Shown here one piece after another: positions 51,918 to 60,339 of a stretch of DNA of 64,000 nt. The notes under the pieces were generated by a model. That model saw only the letters and a list, made by a program, of their open reading frames with translations, was not told where the DNA came from and searched no databases. Source of the DNA: Pseudomonadota bacterium (lineage in GTDB: Bacteria > Pseudomonadota > Gammaproteobacteria > Pseudomonadales > Moraxellaceae); NCBI GenBank assembly GCA_023393635.1, contig JAEWKT010000016.1:62001-126000 (forward strand). Reading direction: 5' to 3'. The first letter of the stretch is position 1; each line of letters opens with the position of its first letter. The translations under genes and the position numbers were made by a program.

Positions 51918-52487
51918 ATGTTGGAAGAAGTTCAGCGTTTACAAACGCTCATTCAAAAATTAACCAGTCAGTTGCAATCAACGCAAACTCAAAACCAGAG
52001 TTTGCGCACTGAGCTGGAAGCCAAACCAAAAACGGTGGAAGATCCAGCCGTGCGTGAAGCACTGGAACTCACCAACGTACGCAACCAGGAGCTTGAACAG
52101 GAACTTGCAGAAGTTAATCAGCAATACCAAAGCTTGCAGCTTGATGCGACTGCCCTTGCTGAGCGTTATGGCCGATTGGAGCAAAATGCTGGCGAGCTAA
52201 AAAATCGTTTTGAAGCCTTGCTGGTGGTACGTGATCAGCTTAAAACCGAACGCGACAATGTGGCTAATGATTACCAGCAGTTAAATCAGCAACAACTGGC
52301 TACTGTAAAAGAACGCGATGCCTTAATTGCCAAAAATGAACATGCCAAACAAAAAGTTGAAGCGATTATTCAACGCTTGGCAGTGTTAGGCCAAGAAAGT
52401 GCGGGAACACAAGCCAATCAGGACATTAGCCGTTTAGCCAACTCGGCTATTGAATCCACTGCGGAAGATGAAGGTAATCACTCATGA
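51918..52487 (+). CDS. Coiled-coil protein upstream of zapA
   Basis: About 190 residues, nearly all heptad-like Gln/Glu/Leu/Lys sequence, so a continuous coiled coil; examples are LEEVQRLQTLIQKLTSQLQ and LEQELAEVNQQYQSLQLDA. No signal or membrane segment. Start is the ATG at 51918; the in-frame TTG at 51873 is in the divergent promoter. Its 3' end overlaps zapA by 4 bp (ATGA), so it is translationally coupled to it. That context suggests a cell-division role, perhaps analogous to ZapB or a TIGR02449-type protein, but there is no direct evidence. Confidence 0.75.
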   Translation: MLEEVQRLQTLIQKLTSQLQSTQTQNQSLRTELEAKPKTVEDPAVREALELTNVRNQELEQELAEVNQQYQSLQLDATALAERYGRLEQNAGELKNRFEALLVVRDQLKTERDNVANDYQQLNQQQLATVKERDALIAKNEHAKQKVEAIIQRLAVLGQESAGTQANQDISRLANSAIESTAEDEGNHS

Positions 52488-52780
52488 GTATTGAAGTCAG
52501 AATACTGGATCGACAATATAAACTGGCCTGCGAACCCAGCGAACAGGAACAATTGCAAAAAGCGGTTAATTTACTTGAGCAAAAGTTACAGGACTTACGC
52601 CGTGCCATGCCACGCCTGGAATCTGAGCGTTTAACCGTGATGGTGGCATTAAGCCTGGCGCAAGAAGTGCTTACTTTAAATAAAGGCTTACAAGAGCAAA
52701 CTCACTGTCAGCGTTTACTCAAGCAAATGATTAATGAAACCGAAAAAACCTTGAGCGAAGTCACTTCATCACAGGCTTAA
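52484..52780 (+). CDS. zapA: Cell division protein ZapA
   Basis: FtsZ-bundling protein of the early divisome. N-terminal MSIEVRILDRQYKLACEPSEQEQLQKAVNLLEQKLQ (family start, cited in part) forms the FtsZ-binding globular head, followed by a long C-terminal coiled coil for tetramerisation with ESERLTVMVALSLAQEVLTL. 98 residues is normal. It is followed by 6S RNA and fthC, the hallmark zapA-ssrS-ygfA arrangement. Confidence 0.94.
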   Translation: MSIEVRILDRQYKLACEPSEQEQLQKAVNLLEQKLQDLRRAMPRLESERLTVMVALSLAQEVLTLNKGLQEQTHCQRLLKQMINETEKTLSEVTSSQA

Positions 52781-52920
52781 AATATCCTTGATTGGGTTGA
52801 TCTCATCAAACCATGGCTGTTAAGAACATAGAAAGCAGACCTTGTGAAGCCTGTTGTGCGCTTCTTATACAAAGCACACAAAACTGGTGCCCAAAACAAT
52901 TAAAGGCATACCCTGAGCAG

Positions 52921-52949
52921 TTGAATGATGCTGGGTTTTAGTGAATAAT
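52921..52949 (+). promoter_or_regulatory. Candidate 6S RNA promoter
   Basis: TTGAAT (52921-52926), 17-nt spacer, AATAAT (52944-52949), ending 7 nt before the 5' end deduced from the closing stem of 6S RNA. Confidence 0.6.
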
Positions 52950-52956
52950 TAAAGCA

Positions 52957-53132
52957 ACTCTGAAGTGTTGGCCAGTGTGTCTTAATCCCCTGAGCCGATA
53001 TCATCTGTAATGGATGCGGTCTGCCGACTCTTTGCGCATGTCTACCTTCGTGTAGGAAGCCTGTGAGTTGGCGTCGCCTCCGCCTTGAACTTTAGGGTTC
53101 AAGGGTACCGATACACAGCGGCACTTTGGAGT
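52957..53132 (+). ncRNA. ssrS: 6S RNA
   Basis: Recognised by position between zapA and fthC and by conserved blocks: CCCCUGAGCCGAUAU near the 5' side and CUUGAAC-UUUAGGGUUCAAGGG near the 3' side. The ends ACTCTGAAGTG (52957-52967) and CACTTTGGAGT (53122-53132) form an 11-bp closing stem, giving about 176 nt. The large internal bulge mimics an open promoter and binds sigma70 holoenzyme, damping transcription in stationary phase. A terminator follows at 53143. Confidence 0.93.
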
Positions 53133-53140
53133 ACAAAATA

Positions 53141-53178
53141 CCAAAGCCCGAATAGCATATTATTCGGGCTTTTTTGGT
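53141..53178 (+). terminator. Rho-independent terminator after 6S RNA
   Basis: Perfect 12-bp stem AAAGCCCGAATA (53143-53154) / TATTCGGGCTTT (53161-53172) with a 6-nt loop and a following T-run. Confidence 0.85.
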
Positions 53179-53273
53179 TTAATTCTCTCAGCTCTTTAGT
53201 GTTAGCATCCCAAGACTTTTATCAAAGTGCAAAAATCCTATCATTTAATTTTTATTTGCCTGATGCTTAAACA

Positions 53274-53894
53274 ATGAACACCATTGCTGATCTATCCGCC
53301 TTACGTAAGCAGCTACGCCAAAAACGGCGGCAATTGCCTATCCGCCTACAGCAACAAGCTGGTAAACGCATCGCACAACAATTGGTTCAATGTACGCAAT
53401 TTAAGTATTCACAAAAAATTGGGCTGTACTTAAGTGCCTTTGGTGAAGTGCCTACCCAGTGGATCATGCAACAATGCTTTAAACACCATAAACAAGTCTA
53501 TTTGCCGCAAATCCGTAATATTGACCAAAAGTTGGTTTGGGTTAAAATTAGCCAACAACAATTAAAAAATAAACGTATGGCGGCGCACCGCTTAGGCATG
53601 CAAGAACCCAGGCAGCGCGGCATTGACATCAATCAATTAAATTTAGTCATGATGCCACTATTAATGTTTGACTTAAAAGGTAACCGCGTTGGCATGGGCG
53701 GTGGCTATTATGATCGCACCTTATGGAAAAAAAATCGGCCATTTCGCTTAGGACTAGCGTATGAGTTTCAACAGGTTGATGGCCTTATTACACAGCCTTG
53801 GGATCAACCCCTTGATGCGGTATTAACACCACAGCATTTTTATCAATTTAAGCGCACAAAGCCCTCTATATCACCTTTTTTTGTGAATAAATGA
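53274..53894 (+). CDS. fthC: 5-formyltetrahydrofolate cyclo-ligase
   Basis: Recycles 5-formyl-THF to 5,10-methenyl-THF with ATP (YgfA/MTHFS). Motifs: LRKQLRQKRRQLP at the N-terminus, GLYLSAFGEVPT near residue 50, LVMMPLLMFDLKGNRVGMGGGYYDRTL near 125 with the ATP and folate loop, and LGLAYEFQQVD. The 206-residue length is normal. It follows 6S RNA; in E. coli the same gene is co-transcribed with ssrS, but the strong terminator here suggests at most read-through. Confidence 0.95.
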   Translation: MNTIADLSALRKQLRQKRRQLPIRLQQQAGKRIAQQLVQCTQFKYSQKIGLYLSAFGEVPTQWIMQQCFKHHKQVYLPQIRNIDQKLVWVKISQQQLKNKRMAAHRLGMQEPRQRGIDINQLNLVMMPLLMFDLKGNRVGMGGGYYDRTLWKKNRPFRLGLAYEFQQVDGLITQPWDQPLDAVLTPQHFYQFKRTKPSISPFFVNK

Positions 53895-54016
53895 TGCCTT
53901 GAGTCTGAACCATTTGCGTCGAAAGAGCAGACAAGGTAAATTGCAGCACTACTATTAGTTGTAATCAATCTAGCAAAGTTTTTTTAGACTTTTGCTACTG
54001 CTTGAAGGGATCATTT

Positions 54017-54343
54017 ATGAGCTTATTGATAGCTACGGCACATGCGGCTCCTGCCGCGCCGTCTCAAAGCCCATTACCATCTATTTTAATGATGGTTGGC
54101 TTTATTTTAATTTTTTACTTTTTAATCTGGCGTCCACAAGCCAAGCGTACCAAAGAACATCGCGGCATGGTAGAAAGCCTAAGCGTAGGCAGTGAAGTGG
54201 TATTTGCTGGCGGGTTAATGGGCCGTGTAACAAAACTAGAAGGTGAGTACGCTGTTGTAGAGCTCAATCGTGGCAATGAAGTAAAAATTCAAAAAGCTGC
54301 GGTCATTTCTGTATTGCCAGAAGGCACACTAAACAGCCTGTAA
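54017..54343 (+). CDS. yajC: Sec translocon accessory subunit YajC
   Basis: Small single-span membrane protein that associates with SecDF. A short periplasmic N-terminus (ATAHAAPAAPSQSPLPS) precedes one membrane helix (about 24-43) and then the conserved cytoplasmic IWRPQAKRTKEHRGMVESL, VGSEVVFAGGLMGRVTKL and a beta-rich tail. The ATG at 54017 has AAGGGA upstream; 108 residues is normal. tgt and queA, usual upstream neighbours, are absent. A hairpin-terminator separates it from secD. Confidence 0.95.
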   Translation: MSLLIATAHAAPAAPSQSPLPSILMMVGFILIFYFLIWRPQAKRTKEHRGMVESLSVGSEVVFAGGLMGRVTKLEGEYAVVELNRGNEVKIQKAAVISVLPEGTLNSL

Positions 54344-54349
54344 TTTTTT

Positions 54350-54380
54350 CGGGGATTGCTCAAATGGCAATCCCTTTTTT
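54350..54380 (+). terminator. Strong terminator-like hairpin between yajC and secD
   Basis: GGGATTGC (54352-54359) pairs perfectly with GCAATCCC (54367-54374) with a 7-nt loop, followed directly by TTTTTT and then the secD start 10 bp later. It should stop or attenuate transcription before secD. Confidence 0.85.
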
Positions 54381-54390
54381 ATGAAGTTGA

Positions 54391-56265
54391 ATGCAAATGC
54401 GTTATCCAGCGTGGAAGTACGTATTAATCCTTTTTGTTTTAGTGATTAGTACATTATATGCTCTGCCCAGCTTATATCCTGACGAGCCAGCGGTTCAAAT
54501 CTCAGGAGCAAAAGCAGGTAGTCAAATTGATCAGACGGTGCTTGATCGTGCAGAACAGTTGCTAAAAGATGCCAATATTGCTACCCATGGTGGTAATTTT
54601 GGGCAGAATGCCGCACTCTTGCGCGTCCGTACCAGCGAAGAACAGTTAAAAGCACAAGAAGTATTACGGCGTGAACTGGGCGAAAACTATGTAGTGGCAT
54701 TAAACCTTGCGCCAACCACACCTGCATGGTTACAAGCCATTGGTGCCAAACCCATGAAACTGGGTCTGGATTTACGGGGCGGTGTACACTTTCTACTGGA
54801 AGTGGACATGAGCAAGGCACTGGAACAACGCCTGGAAACTGCCACAGCCGATGTACGCCGTAATTTACGCGACAACAAAGTGGCTTTTAACACCATTCGG
54901 CAAAACAAAGACAATATTATTGTGAGTTTTGCTAACAACAATGATCGTGACAAAGCCATCACTATCCTGCGTCGTTTGGGCAATGATTTTAGCTTGCAGC
55001 CTATTGCTTCAGCTGACGGGCCTATTTTGCAGCTTCGTTATACTGAAGCGCGCTTACAGGAAATTAGCCAATATGCGGTAAATCAAAACCTGACCACGCT
55101 ACGTAACCGCATTAATGAATTGGGTGTGGCCGAAGCCCTAGTACAAAGTCAGGGTAGCAACCGTATTGTGGTTGACTTGCCTGGCGTACAAGATACTGCT
55201 GAAGCGAAGCGTGTTTTAGGTCGTACAGCCAATCTGGAATTCCGTATGGTGGCTGACCAAGCGGAAAGCTATGCAGGTGGTCCAGTTCCTGCAGGAACCC
55301 AGGCCTTTGCTTATGAAAGCATCGATGGCCCGCCTATTTTGTTGAAACGCCAGCGCATTGTCACAGGCGATCGTGTGCAAAACGCCATGAGCGGCTATGA
55401 CGAAAACAACCAGTCCGAAGTGAACATTACCCTGGATAGTGCTGGCGGTAAGCTGATGGCCGATGCCACCCGCAATGCAGTGGGTAAGCAAATGGCGGTG
55501 TTGTTTATTGAAAACAAACAGCGCATTAGTTATATCACTGATCCAGAAACTGGCAAAACCGTTGAAACCCGTACACCCTATACCGAAAGTGTGGTGATTA
55601 ACCGTGCCACTGTACAAGCAGTATTGGGTTCACAGTTCCGTATCACGGGCGTCGGCACGCCGCAAGAAGCCGCTGAGCTTGCCCTACTCCTACGTGCTGG
55701 TGCCTTAGCTGCGCCAATGTATTTTGTCGAAGAGCGTACGGTTGGCCCAAGCCTTGGTCAGGAAAATATTGATAAAGGCGTGTTGTCCACCCAAATTGGC
55801 TTTATTTTAGTCGCCATTTTTATGGTGGTGTTCTATCGCGTATTTGGCCTCATTGCCAACGTGGCACTATTTATGAACTTGGCCATGATTTTATCAGTCA
55901 TGTCCTGGATTGGCGCAGCACTGTCGCTGCCTGGTATCGCAGGTATTGTACTCACCATTGGCATGGCCGTAGATGCCAACGTTCTGATTTGTGAGCGAAT
56001 ACGGGAAGAAATTCGTTGGGGAGCATCGCCGAAACACGCGATTGTGGCGGGTTATGATCGTGCTTATACCACCATTTTTGACTCTAACCTGACCACGTTA
56101 TTGGTGGCGTTTATCTTGTTTGCCATTGGTACAGGCCCGATTAAAGGATTTGCCGTTACCTTGGCAATTGGTATTGTTTGCTCTATGTTTACTGCCATTA
56201 CTGTTACTCGTGGCATTGTGCAGCTTGTCTATGGCAAGCGTCGCATTGACAAACTGAGCATTTGA
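54391..56265 (+). CDS. secD: Protein translocase subunit SecD
   Basis: RND-superfamily membrane protein that uses the proton gradient to complete protein export with SecF. One N-terminal membrane helix (about 9-27), a periplasmic P1 region with KLGLDLRGGVHFLLEVD, VDLPGVQDTAEAKRVLGRTANLEF and GVGTPQEAAELALLLRAGAL, then five C-terminal helices with the conserved GIAGIVLTIGMAVDANVLICERI motif holding the proton-relay Asp. 624 residues is normal. Starts at 54391 or 54397 both fit. secF follows 11 bp after the stop. Confidence 0.96.
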   Translation: MQMRYPAWKYVLILFVLVISTLYALPSLYPDEPAVQISGAKAGSQIDQTVLDRAEQLLKDANIATHGGNFGQNAALLRVRTSEEQLKAQEVLRRELGENYVVALNLAPTTPAWLQAIGAKPMKLGLDLRGGVHFLLEVDMSKALEQRLETATADVRRNLRDNKVAFNTIRQNKDNIIVSFANNNDRDKAITILRRLGNDFSLQPIASADGPILQLRYTEARLQEISQYAVNQNLTTLRNRINELGVAEALVQSQGSNRIVVDLPGVQDTAEAKRVLGRTANLEFRMVADQAESYAGGPVPAGTQAFAYESIDGPPILLKRQRIVTGDRVQNAMSGYDENNQSEVNITLDSAGGKLMADATRNAVGKQMAVLFIENKQRISYITDPETGKTVETRTPYTESVVINRATVQAVLGSQFRITGVGTPQEAAELALLLRAGALAAPMYFVEERTVGPSLGQENIDKGVLSTQIGFILVAIFMVVFYRVFGLIANVALFMNLAMILSVMSWIGAALSLPGIAGIVLTIGMAVDANVLICERIREEIRWGASPKHAIVAGYDRAYTTIFDSNLTTLLVAFILFAIGTGPIKGFAVTLAIGIVCSMFTAITVTRGIVQLVYGKRRIDKLSI

Positions 56266-56276
56266 GGAGAATCAAC

Positions 56277-57260
56277 ATGACTGAACCAACTGCTCAAAAC
56301 AATGCCCCAACCCCAAACGATGCACCGCGTGAATACGGCCGCCGTGGCAATGAGCCTGTCATTCACTTCATGAAGCTCAGAACCATTGCTTCTGTTATCT
56401 CGTTATTGGCCAGTATTATTTGTATTATTTTCATTGCTTATAAAGGCTTAAACCTTGGTTTAGACTTTACTGGTGGTGTATCGGCTGAAGTCAACTACAG
56501 CCAGCCAGTTGAACAGGCACAGGTAATTAATGCCTTAAACGAAGCGGGCTTTAAGGATCCTGTGGTACAGTTTTTAGGCACACAGCGTGATTTAATTGTG
56601 CGTATGCCTGCCCAGGAAGGTGAAGACCTTGCCGCACGTATTACCAAAGCGGTGCAGCTATCGGATAACACGGCTACTGTACAAAAAGTAGATGCTGTTG
56701 GCTCTCAAGTGGGTAGCGAGTTATATGTGCGCTCATTTGGTGCTATTGCGCTGGCATTACTGCTAATGCTGATTTACGTTACAGTGCGCTTTGAGTTTAA
56801 GCTCGCAATGGGTGCGGTAATTGCCCTGCTACACGATACCATTATCACGGTTGGTGTGTTCGCCATTTTTGGCTGGCCGTTTGACTTAACCGTACTGGCG
56901 GCAGTGCTTGCCTTAATTGGTTATTCACTGAATGATAGTATTGTGGTATCAGATCGTATCCGTGAAAACTTCCGTAAAATTCGCGGTGCTGAACCCATTG
57001 AAGTGATTGATATCTCACTCACTGAAACCTTGCGCCGTACTATTATGACAGTAGCAACCTTATTACTGGTTGTGCTTGCCATGCTATTTTTAGGTGGTGA
57101 TGGCCTATTCTGGTTTGCTGTTGCCATGCTGGTTGGCTTGTTTGTAGGTACCTACTCATCCATTTATATTGGCACGGCTTATGCTTTATGGCGTGGCCTT
57201 AATCGTCAAGATTTTGTGGTGCAGGTTAAACCCGAGTTTGAAGAAGAAAATGTACTTTAG
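56277..57260 (+). CDS. secF: Protein translocase subunit SecF
   Basis: Partner of SecD. A 30-residue cytoplasmic lead precedes the first helix (about 41-58), then LNLGLDFTGGVSAEV, a P4 periplasmic domain, and five helices with VLALIGYSLNDSIVVSDRIREN and a C-terminal GTYSSIYIGTAYALW. ATG at 56277 with GAGGAG upstream; a TTG overlapping the secD stop is rejected. 327 residues is normal. It is followed by a bidirectional terminator. Confidence 0.96.
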   Translation: MTEPTAQNNAPTPNDAPREYGRRGNEPVIHFMKLRTIASVISLLASIICIIFIAYKGLNLGLDFTGGVSAEVNYSQPVEQAQVINALNEAGFKDPVVQFLGTQRDLIVRMPAQEGEDLAARITKAVQLSDNTATVQKVDAVGSQVGSELYVRSFGAIALALLLMLIYVTVRFEFKLAMGAVIALLHDTIITVGVFAIFGWPFDLTVLAAVLALIGYSLNDSIVVSDRIRENFRKIRGAEPIEVIDISLTETLRRTIMTVATLLLVVLAMLFLGGDGLFWFAVAMLVGLFVGTYSSIYIGTAYALWRGLNRQDFVVQVKPEFEEENVL

Positions 57261-57276
57261 GCGTAATGCTTTAGTA

Positions 57277-57315
57277 TAAAAAAAGCCCTGATTGATTGAT
57301 TCAGGGCTTTTTTAT
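57277..57315. terminator. Bidirectional terminator between secF and the PPTase gene
   Basis: AAAAAAGCCCTGA (57279-57291) pairs with TCAGGGCTTTTTT (57301-57313) across 9 nt, with A- and T-runs on each side. The stop codon of the convergent minus-strand gene (57312-57314) lies in the terminal T-run. Confidence 0.85.
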
Positions 57316-57992
57316 ATCAGCCTAAATTCAATTGGCTGCTGCACGCTGCCTAGCCAAGCAACCGTATAATAATGTGTACTGGTTTCAACACACTGGTAGC
57401 TCCATTGCCCAATGTCTTTGTGCAGTACCTGCCCTATCCCCTTAAACACAGCATGGCTCTCTAAGGTATTTAAATTAATCCGAATACCTAAGCCACTGGC
57501 TTTTAATACAGCTTCCTTAATCGTCCAGATTTTTAATAAAAATGCTTGCTGGTCTATTACTTGCTCAAATTGCTTTAACTCATTAGCCGTTAAAATCCGT
57601 GCCGCTAACGCCTGTAACTTGATCGCACGGTGTTTGGATTCAATATCAACCCCAATCGCCACGGCTTGTTTATTCATGACCAATACAAATTGGTCGGTAC
57701 AATGCGACTGGCTAAATTCAACCTGAGTATAATTTTTTAAATAAGGTTTACCAAACTCATGCTGGGCAAAATCCAATAGTTTGGGTTCTACTGCCAAATA
57801 ACTGGCCAGTAGTTGCCGCCTTAAACCTCGGCCTAGCTGTTGCTCCTCACGGCGTTTAGAATTAGCAGCCAGTTGAATTAAATCCGCTTTAAATTTATGT
57901 ACTGCTGGCTGTTGGTGCCCTACCCCATCAGCATTTAAGAAATCAGCACTTAAGGGACGTAATGCCACTGCAATAACTAAGGGTTCAAGCAT
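57312..57992 (-). CDS. 4'-phosphopantetheinyl transferase, Sfp/AcpT type
   Basis: Transfers the phosphopantetheine arm of CoA to a carrier-protein serine. The magnesium-site signatures are AIGVDIESKHR near residue 115 (Asp and the following Glu) and IWTIKEAVLKASGLG near residue 155 (the WxxKEA motif). PKLLDFAQHEFGKPYL is the upstream PxG-like family region. At 226 residues it is the pseudo-dimeric Sfp type rather than the short AcpS type. Whether its target is fatty-acid ACP or a secondary-metabolite synthase cannot be told; no NRPS or PKS gene is nearby. Confidence 0.9.
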   Translation of the reverse strand: MLEPLVIAVALRPLSADFLNADGVGHQQPAVHKFKADLIQLAANSKRREEQQLGRGLRRQLLASYLAVEPKLLDFAQHEFGKPYLKNYTQVEFSQSHCTDQFVLVMNKQAVAIGVDIESKHRAIKLQALAARILTANELKQFEQVIDQQAFLLKIWTIKEAVLKASGLGIRINLNTLESHAVFKGIGQVLHKDIGQWSYQCVETSTHYYTVAWLGSVQQPIEFRLI

Positions 57993-58013
57993 ATTTTTTA
58001 TCAGTGTATTTAT

Positions 58014-58865
58014 TTAGTGAGCTGGGCTAGCTAACGGCAAGCCAATCGATAACTGGTAAATGGTAGTTGATAGCTCATCGGTATCATTGTCTTCACATAG
58101 CAAAAATACCAACTCATCATTGGTTTGCTGATAAAACGTCAAACCTTCAAACTTATGACTATCTGTAATTTGCTCAATATATTTAATCTGCTGTTTGGCT
58201 AAATCCAAACAACCAATAAAACTACCCAGGACTTCACCGTCATCATAAGTAGAGAGGGTGTTTTCTACCGCGGCTAAAAAATAAATTTCATTATTGATCA
58301 GTACAGCATCTGTAAAACTGGCCAACACCTGATTAATTGATGGTAATTGAACAGAAACAAATTCAATAGAACCCGTGCCATCCAGGCTTTCACTATTTAA
58401 AATAAAAATACCATTTTGGGCAGTGGCACCATTACCACGCTGAAAAAACAACCAGCGCTGTGCATCATAAATCACTCCTTCAATATTAAGCTCATCATCA
58501 TTTAAACCAATTGTTTGCTTGAATGCCTGATATAAACTTGATAGATCAACTACTGAAACTTGCTGACTATTTAATTCATACTCAAAAATTTGATTGCGCT
58601 TGGGCGTAGAGCCAGAACCAAATAAAAATAAGTAGTTGTCTTTTTTAACAATGGACTCTAAATCAAATTTGTCTTTTTTAGCCACGATATCTTGTGCATT
58701 ATCTGCCAATGCCTTTTTAGCCAATGTTTGAGTAGGCAAATGATATTGATACAAATATGAGGAATGATCAGACACGATATACAAATTATCTTGGTCAACA
58801 ACCAGACCTGACGCTGCGCCAATGCCTTTAAGTTCACAAAATGCGTTAAGTGCCCACTTCGACAT
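58014..58865 (-). CDS. Beta-propeller-like protein of unknown function (DUF6929-like)
   Basis: 283 residues without signal peptide. Repeating beta patterns (GLVVDQDNLYIVSDHSSYLYQY, FLFGSGSTPKRNQIFEYEL, GVIYDAQRWLFFQRGNG, FTDAVLINNEIYFLAAVE, KFEGLTFYQQ) suggest a propeller of phytase- or esterase-like type. KKDKFDLESIVKKDNYLFLFGSGS looks like the family later numbered DUF6929, from memory. No catalytic residues can be named. It lies 21 bp upstream of the PPTase on the same strand and 64 bp after der. Confidence 0.7.
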   Translation of the reverse strand: MSKWALNAFCELKGIGAASGLVVDQDNLYIVSDHSSYLYQYHLPTQTLAKKALADNAQDIVAKKDKFDLESIVKKDNYLFLFGSGSTPKRNQIFEYELNSQQVSVVDLSSLYQAFKQTIGLNDDELNIEGVIYDAQRWLFFQRGNGATAQNGIFILNSESLDGTGSIEFVSVQLPSINQVLASFTDAVLINNEIYFLAAVENTLSTYDDGEVLGSFIGCLDLAKQQIKYIEQITDSHKFEGLTFYQQTNDELVFLLCEDNDTDELSTTIYQLSIGLPLASPAH

Positions 58866-58929
58866 ATTTTACCTCACCCTTCAATGATGCAGCTTGAATA
58901 CCCTGCCTGGCTGATAAAAAAACGCCGCA

Positions 58930-60336
58930 TTAGCGACGTTTCTTATCCATTTTTTTAAACTTCTGTACATAACGCCGTTTACGATCAGCCACACGCGGAT
59001 CAATCTGCGAACGTCTGCCTTCATACGGGTTGGCACCGACCTTAAATTCAATATGAATCGGTGTACCTTCCAGCTTAAACACTTTACGGAAAATGTTTTC
59101 CAGATAACGGCGATAACCTGCGGGTACTTTGTCAGTTTGATTACCATGAATGACAATAAGCGGCGGATTAAGTCCACCCATATGCGCATAACGCAACTTA
59201 ATGCGTCGTCCACCAATCATCGGCGGTTGATGCTGCTCTACGGCATCTTCTAAAATACTGGTTAACTGAGGCGTTGGAATTTTGGTAAATGCTGACTCAT
59301 AAGCACGGTGAATTGAAGGATATAAATCGCCCACACCTGTACCATGTAACGCTGAAATTAAATGAATGCGCGCCCACGGAATAAAATCAAAGCGGCGTTC
59401 AATCGATTCCTTAACCTGCTTACGCTCATAGTCAGTCATACCATCCCATTTATTAATGGCAATCACAATGGCACGGCCTGCTTCTAGCGCAAAACCAAGC
59501 AAATGCAAATCTTGCTCAACAATGCCTTCGCGCGCGTCTAACACCACCACCACCACATGCGCATCTTTAATGGCTTGCAGGGTTTTCACCACGGAGAATT
59601 TTTCAATCACTTCATTCACACGGCCACGACGACGCACGCCTGCCGTATCAATTAAAGTATATTGTTTGCCTTGTCGTTCATAAGGAATATAAATACTATC
59701 ACGTGTGGTTCCTGGCATATCAAATACCACCACACGCTCTTCACCCAGCAAGCGGTTCACCAATGTGGACTTGCCCACATTCGGGCGCCCAATGACGGCA
59801 AGACGCAAACCTTTAATATTTTCCTGATCTTCTAAAGGCACATCTTCTGGAATTTCCAGCAGCACATCTTCAATCAGTTGCTGCACACCACGGCCATGAC
59901 TTGCCGCCACATGATGCGGCTCACCAAAGCCTAGCTTATAAAACTCACTGACCGCCGCTTCAGCATGTACGCCATCTACCTTATTGGCAACCAGATGCAC
60001 CTTTTTGCCTAGCGTGCGTAAATCACGAGCAATTTGCTCGTCTGATGCCAGCAAACCAGCCCGCGCATCGACCACAAATAAAATAATATCTGCTTCATCA
60101 ATGGCTGTTTTGGATTGCTCTGCCATATAGGCATCAATGCCACCTTCACTTTCGCCAATACCACCAGTATCCACCACAATGAACGACTTATTTTCATAAG
60201 TGGCATCACCGTATTGACGGTCACGGGTTAGGCCTGGAATATCAGCCACCAGCGCATTACGGCTTTTGGTAATCTGGTTAAATAAAGTAGATTTGCCCAC
60301 ATTCGGGCGGCCAATTAAGGCTAAAACAGGTTTCAT
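58930..60336 (-). CDS. der: Ribosome assembly GTPase Der (EngA)
   Basis: Essential GTPase for 50S assembly with two tandem G domains. First domain: G1 GRPNVGKSTLFN (about 8-19), G3 DTGG, G4 NKVD. Second domain: GRPNVGKSTLVNRLLGEERV near residue 182, DTAGVRRRG, NKWD near 299. A C-terminal KH-like domain with basic tail (RKRRYVQKFKKMDKKRR) contacts rRNA. 468 residues is normal. It closes the ispG-hisS-yfgM-bamB-der series, starting 3 bp from bamB's stop. Confidence 0.97.
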   Translation of the reverse strand: MKPVLALIGRPNVGKSTLFNQITKSRNALVADIPGLTRDRQYGDATYENKSFIVVDTGGIGESEGGIDAYMAEQSKTAIDEADIILFVVDARAGLLASDEQIARDLRTLGKKVHLVANKVDGVHAEAAVSEFYKLGFGEPHHVAASHGRGVQQLIEDVLLEIPEDVPLEDQENIKGLRLAVIGRPNVGKSTLVNRLLGEERVVVFDMPGTTRDSIYIPYERQGKQYTLIDTAGVRRRGRVNEVIEKFSVVKTLQAIKDAHVVVVVLDAREGIVEQDLHLLGFALEAGRAIVIAINKWDGMTDYERKQVKESIERRFDFIPWARIHLISALHGTGVGDLYPSIHRAYESAFTKIPTPQLTSILEDAVEQHQPPMIGGRRIKLRYAHMGGLNPPLIVIHGNQTDKVPAGYRRYLENIFRKVFKLEGTPIHIEFKVGANPYEGRRSQIDPRVADRKRRYVQKFKKMDKKRR

Positions 60337-60339
60337 GAA

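Noticed and set aside
53965..54000. TAGCAAAGT / ACTTTTGCTA inverted repeat before yajC as a terminator or riboswitch.
   Set aside because: The T-run is in the loop rather than after the stem, and there is no conserved riboswitch core.
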